Under the pieces are notes generated by a model. It was given only the letters and a program-made list of their open reading frames with translations. It did not search any database and was not told the origin of the DNA. A program made the translations under genes and the position numbers. Below, in pieces: positions 1-4,566 of a DNA stretch of 6,045 nt; the stretch's first letter is position 1; every line of letters begins with the position of its first letter. Source of the stretch: CAYYBZ01 sp964470285 [NCBI: uncultured Oligoflexia bacterium] (GTDB lineage: Bacteria; Bdellovibrionota_G; CAYYBZ01); assembly GCA_964470285.1 (NCBI GenBank), contig CAYYBZ010000142.1:1-6045 (forward strand), in the 5' to 3' direction.

Positions 1-935
1 GCATCATCCCAATTCTGTCCCGCAGGGAAATAGAAAGGTGCGCCTTCGTTGTTTTTATAACATTCGTCATGCGTGTAATCTTTGTAGTTAATTCTAATCC
101 AGCTGCCGCTGTCTCCCTCGTCTGGTAGGTTGTTGCCGTTTTTGTCCTCGTAGTCTGGAAAAAGAACTTCCGTTAATTCAAAAATGAACTGATAATACTG
201 CCTGCAGGGCCGACTTTTACAGTGTGTGTTTTCGCTCTCGGGTACCCAGTGATCTATCTGATACCAGGAGGAGTGCAGTCCGTTCCATGGATTGGGATCG
301 GCTGAGCCCAGCCTGGGTCCAAATATATATTGTATGCCTCCCGGAGAAGTAGCTTTCAGATACTGAATTCTTCCCAAAGAACCGTCATTTTGGTAGTAAC
401 GTTCAAAGTAAACTTTCCAACCGTCTTCGTTGATAGCATAGAAACCGTTATCTGAACTTTGCTCAATGGATTCGGTTTGTATAGGCCGCAGGTAAAACTT
501 TTTACCTGAAATATTCATTTTCCATTTATCAATACCGTTAAAATGCTCCTTGCCCGTTAAAAAGCCCATGGATGGGTCGTCATCCGGAACGTCTATGACT
601 TCATGAGTAACGGACCCCACGGAAAAACCAAAACCCAAACCTACCCAAGAGGCGGGAACGTGAACTTGAATTCCCGACTCATAAGTCATGTTCAGCTCGT
701 ATCCGTATTTTTCACCGGCGGGAATTTGCATAAGGTCAAGGTTTAGGAATACCTCGTTTTTGTATTCGATCTCATAATCATCGGTTAAGGAAAAAGAATT
801 ATTTATCTCTGTATCCGTGTCATCCTTTTTAAGTGAGGCAGAAAGATGCCCATGAAATGCAATCACTAAAATAAAAGTCAAGACGGAAGTTAATGAGAGT
901 TTTTTAAAAAATGAGCTTATTCTATATTTAAACAT
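1..935 (-). CDS. Rhs/YD-repeat (SpvB-like) secreted protein, N-terminal part, runs off left edge
   Basis: Open for 311 codons from ATG at 935 to the window edge with no stop. Residues 1-34 form a Sec-type signal peptide: basic start, hydrophobic stretch at about 13-27, plausible cleavage after LSA, and no lipobox Cys. Residues 79-119 (YELNMTYESG, then ASWVGLG and VTHEV..VPDD) closely resemble the block that opens many Rhs/YD-repeat and SpvB-like proteins (typically SYxSGIKV..ASWVGLGW..GG.ITR). Residues 193-206 (YLKATSPGGIQYIFG) match the usual 'TPDGTKYxFG' block of that family, and GSWIRINY (277-284) fits too. A DKNGNNLPDEGD stretch (264-275) looks like a calcium-binding loop. The YD repeats, core and any C-terminal toxin lie outside the window. 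It is last in a run of four genes, 34 bp behind a Cys-rich lipoprotein gene. Family members are large exported proteins, often toxins or adhesins. Family assignment is fairly firm; its actual role is unknown. Confidence 0.82.
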   Translation of the reverse strand, partial: MFKYRISSFFKKLSLTSVLTFILVIAFHGHLSASLKKDDTDTEINNSFSLTDDYEIEYKNEVFLNLDLMQIPAGEKYGYELNMTYESGIQVHVPASWVGLGFGFSVGSVTHEVIDVPDDDPSMGFLTGKEHFNGIDKWKMNISGKKFYLRPIQTESIEQSSDNGFYAINEDGWKVYFERYYQNDGSLGRIQYLKATSPGGIQYIFGPRLGSADPNPWNGLHSSWYQIDHWVPESENTHCKSRPCRQYYQFIFELTEVLFPDYEDKNGNNLPDEGDSGSWIRINYKDYTHDECYKNNEGAPFYFPAGQNWDD

Positions 936-938
936 TGC

Positions 939-955
939 CTTAAAGGTCCCTTAAG
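939..955 (-). promoter_or_regulatory. Inverted repeat over the ribosome-binding region of the Rhs-like gene
   Basis: Read on the minus strand, CTTAAGGGACCTTTAAG is a 17-nt near-perfect dyad that ends three bases before the ATG. As RNA it could form about six or seven pairs, one of them G-U, with a very small loop. It contains both AAGG-type sequences that could serve as Shine-Dalgarno, so folding could hide the ribosome site. It is not a terminator, because the T run lies on the 5' side. The palindrome is directly visible; a regulatory role is inferred. Confidence 0.35.
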
Positions 956-969
956 AAAAAATTATAATC

Positions 970-1536
970 CTACGGCCAGTACCAGCTGAACGAAACGCTC
1001 ATGCCGTAATCGTCTCTGTCTCTTTTATAAATCTTCCCGGATACTCCGAAATTATCGTTTATTCTAAAATCTTTCTCTATGTTGAAGTTACTTACCGAGC
1101 ACGTGGCTTTGGTGTTGTTTCCGCTTTCCCCGCTGGATGTTTTCTTTACGGAAGAACTGTCGCATTTGGTTTTACCGTCTCCTTCCGGACCTGGTTTGTA
1201 ATAGGTAGAATTAATTTCTGTGTCTGCGTGAATTATGTTGTCGCCAGGGTAATAGTAGTACATATCTGCCGGCTCAAAATCTGTGTCTGAGGGCAAACAG
1301 TCGAGATACATTCCTACGCAATATTCCGGGATATCCGTTGGAAAATCTTCATCAGGTATGTTGGCTTCCAGCTCTGGACAACCGTAATCCGGCCCTGGCC
1401 AGCAAGACTCGTCGAAAGGAGCGGGATTAATGTCTTTATATACTTCACTGATTTTTGTGTCGTCTTTAATTGGGTTGCCGCATGCAAGTAGCGATGTCAT
1501 AGCCGCAAGCAGAACGAACTTTCTAAAATCCTTCAT
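970..1536 (-). CDS. Cys-rich lipoprotein, paralogue A (188 aa), unknown function
   Basis: I do not recognise a named family. Residues 1-19 are a lipoprotein signal peptide with lipobox LLAC, lipidated at C19, so the mature protein should be membrane-anchored and extracytoplasmic. Residues 38-82 form a Pro/Asp/Glu-rich block (PAPFDESCWPGPDYGC to CVGMYLDCLP) with four cysteines at 45, 53, 73 and 80. Two more follow at 125 and 146. The even count suggests three disulfides. The C-terminal third looks beta-rich and ends in SWYWP. The whole protein is a paralogue of the 192-aa product encoded just upstream, sharing the GKTKCD, VKK, EK-[DE]-F and GKIYKRD blocks. The ATG start is fixed by a strong Shine-Dalgarno at 1542-1549. 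It lies 43 bp after its paralogue and 34 bp before the Rhs-like gene, probably co-transcribed. A role as anchor, chaperone or immunity partner for the Rhs protein is speculation from context. Confidence 0.85.
   Translation of the reverse strand: MKDFRKFVLLAAMTSLLACGNPIKDDTKISEVYKDINPAPFDESCWPGPDYGCPELEANIPDEDFPTDIPEYCVGMYLDCLPSDTDFEPADMYYYYPGDNIIHADTEINSTYYKPGPEGDGKTKCDSSSVKKTSSGESGNNTKATCSVSNFNIEKDFRINDNFGVSGKIYKRDRDDYGMSVSFSWYWP
1292..1427 (-). repeat. 136-bp perfect direct repeat, copy 1 (inside paralogue A)
   Basis: This block is identical base for base to 1911-2046, offset by 619 bp, and the match stops abruptly at both ends. It encodes residues 38-82 of paralogue A plus two bases of codon 37. 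Sequence on either side has drifted in synonymous and coding positions, so the identity is local. This fits recent gene conversion or a duplicated cassette better than uniform conservation. Confidence 0.95.
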
Positions 1537-1541
1537 GATTT

Positions 1542-1549
1542 ACCTCCTC
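1542..1549 (-). promoter_or_regulatory. Strong Shine-Dalgarno for paralogue A
   Basis: On the minus strand the sequence GAGGAGGT lies about five bases before the ATG at 1536, close to the perfect anti-16S complement. It decides this start codon and suggests efficient translation of paralogue A. The sites of the other minus-strand genes are weaker. Confidence 0.85.
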
Positions 1550-1579
1550 GTAAATAAAATTTTGTTTGAAAAGCGCAGA

Positions 1580-2158
1580 TCAAGGGAAATACCAATTAAA
1601 TTGAATATTTATTCCGTAGTAATCGTATTCATCGTAAGGTTCGTAATCTCTCTTATAGATTTTGCCAGTTACGCTGAAATCGTCGCTGAGTTTAAACTCT
1701 TTCTCGATTTTCTTTTCGTCAACGGTACATTTTGCAACCGCGTCTCTAACGGATTTTTTCTTTACCGAAGGATCGTCACACTTGGTTTTTCCCTGTCCGG
1801 AGGGACCTACGTTGTAAAGTACACCTCTCGTTTCAATGCTTACACATTCCATCTCACCGCATGAACCTGTTTTGTAATACATATTAACCGGGTTGAAAGT
1901 GGAGTTTACCGGCAAACAGTCGAGATACATTCCTACGCAATATTCCGGGATATCCGTTGGAAAATCTTCATCAGGTATGTTGGCTTCCAGCTCTGGACAA
2001 CCGTAATCCGGCCCTGGCCAGCAAGACTCGTCGAAAGGAGCGGGATCGATACCGAAATGTTCTGCTTGTAATTTTTCTGAGTTTGTCTGTTCTTGAGTTC
2101 CGCAGGTAACTGCGCATGAGAGCAATACTGCTACAACAAGTTTGATAAAAATCTGCAT
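1580..2158 (-). CDS. Cys-rich lipoprotein, paralogue B (192 aa), unknown function
   Basis: Not a family I can name. It is a full-length paralogue of the 188-aa lipoprotein downstream. The signal peptide has two candidate lipidated cysteines: C15 after LLS, the better lipobox, and C19 before Gly, which aligns with the lipidated C19 of its paralogue. The conserved block at residues 39-83 is identical to that of paralogue A and carries cysteines 46, 54, 74 and 81. Cysteines 127 and 144 are also shared. An extra pair, C100 and C105 (SCGEMEC), is present only here and lies in the most variable segment, consistent with an added disulfide. The protein ends NWYFP, matching the aromatic-Pro end of the paralogue. 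The ATG is preceded by AAGGTAGGT about eight bases upstream. It starts 24 bp after the dockerin-like lipoprotein gene and ends 43 bp before paralogue A, so it is very probably in the same transcript. Confidence 0.85.
   Translation of the reverse strand: MQIFIKLVVAVLLSCAVTCGTQEQTNSEKLQAEHFGIDPAPFDESCWPGPDYGCPELEANIPDEDFPTDIPEYCVGMYLDCLPVNSTFNPVNMYYKTGSCGEMECVSIETRGVLYNVGPSGQGKTKCDDPSVKKKSVRDAVAKCTVDEKKIEKEFKLSDDFSVTGKIYKRDYEPYDEYDYYGINIQFNWYFP
1911..2046 (-). repeat. 136-bp perfect direct repeat, copy 2 (inside paralogue B)
   Basis: Second copy of the block at 1292-1427, with no mismatch or gap. It encodes residues 39-83 of paralogue B plus two bases of codon 38, in the same frame as copy 1. 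Recombination between the copies would delete 619 bp and leave one in-frame hybrid lipoprotein gene. Confidence 0.95.
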
Positions 2159-2182
2159 TTGTAAATACCTACCTTTTTAAAT

Positions 2183-2665
2183 TTATTTAACTAACGTATT
2201 ACCCTTTGCCATTTCTATGCATAAAAGTGTGTCCCCGATGCTTATGACACCGTCAGTATCTATGTCAGCGCAATCTATGGAATTTTTTGATATGGTCCTG
2301 GAATATGCAAGCAGCGTGGGGAAGGAACAGTCATAAACCGTTATCTGTCCGTCACCGTTAAAATCTGCTTTTATTGAATTTGAGAAACAACCAAAGCAGT
2401 TTTCATCGATAAAATTGTTTTTATTATTATCGATACCGTCACACTCTTCGGTTGCCGAGATTGTCTTGGAAATAACTATTTTATCGCTTTTTAATTTGAG
2501 ATTATTTTTCTTGATTAAGCGGGCTATTTGTTTTTGGGTAGGTTTTTTTAACCTGATGACTTTTGAGTCGTATTGAGTTTTCTCGCTTTTTTCTGTTTGA
2601 CCGTCACAGGAGGCAATTAGCAATGTGATTATTATGGCTAGTGCACCCGCTATTTTCTGCACCAA
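2183..2665 (-). CDS. Lipoprotein with MopE-like metal-binding motif and dockerin-like double EF hand (160 aa)
   Basis: The signal peptide ends in lipobox IASC, lipidated at C20. Asp follows at +2, which in enterics favours inner-membrane retention but may not apply here. Residues 35-70 are Lys-rich. Residues 75-90 (CDGIDNNKNNFIDENC) match the MopE-type putative metal-binding motif in spacing, with the usual middle Cys replaced by K82. Residues 101-149 resemble a type I dockerin: two 12-residue calcium loops, D101-N103-D105-D112 and D134-D136-D138-D145, each followed by a hydrophobic helix. Cysteines 75, 90, 93, 113, 132 and 149 could form three disulfides, unusual for a dockerin. The start is TTG at 2665, or GTG at 2662; AGGGG lies six or nine bases upstream respectively, so either is possible. 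It is first in the four-gene run. Probably a calcium-stabilised surface or periplasmic protein; a cohesin partner is not visible here. Confidence 0.83.
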   Translation of the reverse strand: MVQKIAGALAIIITLLIASCDGQTEKSEKTQYDSKVIRLKKPTQKQIARLIKKNNLKLKSDKIVISKTISATEECDGIDNNKNNFIDENCFGCFSNSIKADFNGDGQITVYDCSFPTLLAYSRTISKNSIDCADIDTDGVISIGDTLLCIEMAKGNTLVK

Positions 2666-3007
2666 AAGATTCCCCTATGTTTACGTTTCGCAAATCTCCC
2701 CCCTTAACTAACTTCTATATGAATCCAGCATTTAATGCTTGGAGTTTAGAAACCCTTAAAGGAATCTTAAAAATTGAACTTGACTAAACTAAATCTTTAT
2801 CACGATGTCAAGCGTAAAATGATGCAATTAGTAAATTATTCTAAGCCTAGAATTAGAGCTGTTCTAATATATCCCGGCTCTTATGAGAAAGTTCATGGAA
2901 TGTATAGTGAAAAGTAATTAGTGAAAACCCGCAATTTCCCTTATTTTGTCATACTTTTAGGCTCAGGCTCAAAAGAAGTCAATTAATCGGTGGATTGATC
3001 CTTTGAA
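2666..3007. other. AT-rich spacer upstream of the four-gene operon
   Basis: These 342 bases separate two minus-strand lipoprotein genes and probably contain the promoter of the four-gene run, though I find no convincing -35/-10 pair. A short dyad, AGCATT-T-AATGCT, sits at 2727-2739, about 60 bases ahead of the operon start, and could be an operator. A plus-strand frame occupies 2774-2917. The 3' end of the FN3 lipoprotein gene at 3008 is followed on the minus strand only by weak AT-rich hairpins around 2979-3014, without a clean U tract, so no terminator is called. Confidence 0.5.
2774..2917 (+). CDS. Possible 47-aa small ORF or gene remnant
   Basis: The plus strand is open from TTG at 2774 to TAA at 2915-2917. 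AAAGGAA at 2758-2764 lies nine bases ahead of the TTG, an acceptable Shine-Dalgarno. An internal ATG-ATG pair at 2819 would give 32 aa but has no ribosome site. The peptide is basic and ends with a credible protein-like stretch (SKPRIRAVLIYPGSYEKVHG). I do not recognise it; it could be a real small protein, the broken N-terminus of a larger gene, or chance. It runs opposite to its neighbours and would overlap the operon's presumed promoter region. Confidence 0.2.
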   Translation: MNLTKLNLYHDVKRKMMQLVNYSKPRIRAVLIYPGSYEKVHGMYSEK

Positions 3008-3685
3008 TTAAGGATTGGGAGTTACTGCCCAGTCGGAAGATTTAGGGCTTGATTCCTGATAGGCGTTCATAGCAGATATAGCAATATAATAAGTCGTACC
3101 GTTAATAAAGCCATCTCGAGTCCAGCTTCTGTAATTATTTCCAAATCCCCAATATGAATAGTGAACTCCCGGAGACTCCCCAAGATGAATAAGATATGTC
3201 TCTGCCCCTTCTACCCCGCTCCAATCAACGGTTATTGTACCGTCACCTCCTGTAACACCAGTTATTTGAGGTGTTGCCGGAGGATTAAAGACATGCTCCG
3301 GTGAAGCGGATATCTCTTCAGATAAGTTACTTTCGTTGTCATCCTTGACTGCGCTTATTGAGATAAAATATTCAACCCCGTTTTGAAGACCTGTAAGCTT
3401 TATATCCTTCGAATCTACGGTTATCGGAGAAGGCCCCTCGAAGGCGCTTTGACATTCATAATTCCTGCTTGCCCTTCCATAGTAAACCTTAAAACTTAAA
3501 TCTTCCTCATGATCCCAATGAAGTTCAATGTTTCTCTCTCCCGGTAAATAGCCTGTGATTTTAGGAGCTTTAATTTTATCCGGCGGGTCAATAAGCTGTT
3601 TTCCGTTAGTATTGTCGGTTCCTCCACATGACAACAAAAGAAAGAGTAATAAAAATAATAGCTTTTTAAAGACCTTCTTAATCAT
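3008..3685 (-). CDS. Lipoprotein with two fibronectin type III domains (225 aa)
   Basis: A basic N-terminus and a Leu/Phe-rich core end in lipobox LLSC, lipidated at C20, so the protein is membrane-anchored and faces outward or into the periplasm. Residues 21-38 are a polar linker. FN3 domain 1 spans about 40-128 (core Trp57, KVYYG at 66-70, LTGLQNGVEYFISISAV at 97-113). FN3 domain 2 spans about 138-223 (VDW at 153-155, NGTTYYIAISAMN at 195-207). FN3 domains are binding or spacer modules, with no catalytic residues expected. Domain 1 is clearly homologous to the first FN3 domain of the plus-strand lipoprotein starting at 4567. The ATG is supported by AAGGAG (3695-3700) nine bases upstream. 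It is 342 bp ahead of the next minus-strand gene, so probably a separate unit. Likely a surface-binding or structural lipoprotein; ligand unknown. Confidence 0.88.
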   Translation of the reverse strand: MIKKVFKKLLFLLLFLLLSCGGTDNTNGKQLIDPPDKIKAPKITGYLPGERNIELHWDHEEDLSFKVYYGRASRNYECQSAFEGPSPITVDSKDIKLTGLQNGVEYFISISAVKDDNESNLSEEISASPEHVFNPPATPQITGVTGGDGTITVDWSGVEGAETYLIHLGESPGVHYSYWGFGNNYRSWTRDGFINGTTYYIAISAMNAYQESSPKSSDWAVTPNP

Positions 3686-3722
3686 CTTAAAATACTCCTT
3701 TTATATAAGCCCTGCTTCCTAA

Positions 3723-3751
3723 TTTATATTAATTAAGCAAAAGACATGCCA
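3723..3751 (-). promoter_or_regulatory. Candidate promoter of the two-FN3 lipoprotein gene
   Basis: On the minus strand, TATAAA (3723-3728) matches five of six -10 bases and lies 17 bases after TGGCAT (3746-3751), a poor -35. It is about 37 bases ahead of the ATG at 3685, giving a short leader. The surroundings are AT-rich, so a chance match is possible. Confidence 0.3.
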
Positions 3752-3779
3752 TTATCTTCATACATAACATATTGAAATA

Positions 3780-4432
3780 TTACCGTTTATTTATTTGCTG
3801 TTTTAAGCTGCTGGCTAAAATTTGCACAGTAATTAAAAACCATGGATCAAGGATTACTAAAAGCAGTTTTATACGAATAGTTTCCTGCGTCTTATCTATA
3901 AACAGTTCATAATTAAAATAATAACTCAACAATTCCTTTTCATTTTTAAAAAACTTAACATCGTTATGATCTGTAAGAATGACGGGTATGTGTGATTTTG
4001 AGTTTTCAATTGAATGTTGAATAAAATCAAGAAAGCCTATATCTCTATCTTCATATCTTTTTTTAGAATCTGGAAGAATAGTATCTTTAAATATTTTTTC
4101 TATTTCAGATATTCTATCATTAACCTTTTAACTAAATTCGGAATTATTCTTTAATTCTTCCCTGGTTTTTCTGTCATCTATCATTACTTTTACCTTTCCC
4201 TCGTCCACTACCCACCTGTCTGCGAAATAGTAAAGAGCCATTCCAAAGGGCGCCCAGAAAGCCGTGGATATTGCTTCGGATTTGTACATGTCATTCATCT
4301 GAATGAAATGCCGATAATCATTCAGGTCGAAGTAAGAATCCCCCAGTAAATTGTCAAATGCATTTTCTTCATTAATTCTGCATTGAATTTATCAAGCCTT
4401 TCATTTTTGCCGTCCTTCCCGGCCTGTGCGGT
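3780..4432 (-). pseudogene. Decayed protein gene (frameshift plus in-frame TAA), function unknown
   Basis: Three coding-like pieces follow each other on the minus strand. (i) 4432 to about 4365: a frame beginning after a TAA and reading GKDGKNERLDKFNAELMKK. (ii) 4388-4131: 86 codons, shifted by one base from (i), with protein-like content (STAFWAPFGMALYYFADRWV, then VKVMIDDRKTREELKN), ending at TAA 4130-4128. (iii) 4127-3783: 115 further codons in the same frame as (ii), ending at TAA 3780-3782. Piece (iii) contains no ATG, and its only GTG is near the end, so it is unlikely to be an independent gene. It starts with a charged helix-like stretch and has a hydrophobic segment near its C-terminus. 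GC falls from about 40% over 4141-4380 to about 26% over 3841-4140, so the pieces may derive from one broken gene or from two joined remnants. An ATG at 4298 could still yield a 56-aa peptide. No family recognised. Confidence 0.6.
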
Positions 4433-4553
4433 TTATGCCTAATTGCCTAAATATTGCATAAAAGGTCAAATATTGCTTCCACTAAATACAAAAAAATCAA
4501 TAACTTAACAAGGCATTAATATTGCATAATAAATACGGAAAGGCATATATTCC
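4433..4553 (+). promoter_or_regulatory. AT-rich upstream region of the multi-FN3 gene, with repeated AATATTGCATAA
   Basis: The 12-mer AATATTGCATAA occurs exactly at 4450-4461 and 4518-4529, 68 bp apart, and a partial ATATTGC lies at 4470-4476. TTTATGC (4432-4438) and GCATAAA (4456-4462) form an inverted pair around the first copy, and GCCTAA is repeated at 4437 and 4445. A possible -35, TTAACA (4505-4510, five of six), precedes the second copy, but the best -10-like bases (CATAAT at 4525, TAATAA at 4527) are at poor spacing or match. The repeats could be operator sites for a regulator; this is inference from position. Confidence 0.35.
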
Positions 4554-4560
4554 AAGGAGG
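4554..4560 (+). promoter_or_regulatory. Near-consensus Shine-Dalgarno of the multi-FN3 lipoprotein
   Basis: AAGGAGG lies six bases before the ATG at 4567, an ideal arrangement that fixes the start codon and predicts strong translation. Confidence 0.9.
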
Positions 4561-4566
4561 TATAAA

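Noticed and set aside
1430-1864. Plus-strand open frame of 144 codons
   Set aside because: It lies antisense to the two Cys-rich lipoprotein genes, which have signal peptides, ribosome sites and homology to each other. It is a shadow of their codon use.
2780-2808. Plus-strand TTGACT as a -35 box
   Set aside because: No acceptable -10 sequence lies 16-18 bases downstream.
2979-3014. Possible terminator after the two-FN3 lipoprotein gene
   Set aside because: The available stems (TCAAT/ATTGA, TCCTT/AAGGA) are short and AT-rich, one overlaps the stop codon, and no clean U tract follows.
4128-4130. Reassigned or recoded TAA in the broken gene
   Set aside because: Intact genes here end with TAA, TAG and TGA in ordinary fashion, and a frameshift lies nearby, so decay or a junction is simpler than recoding.
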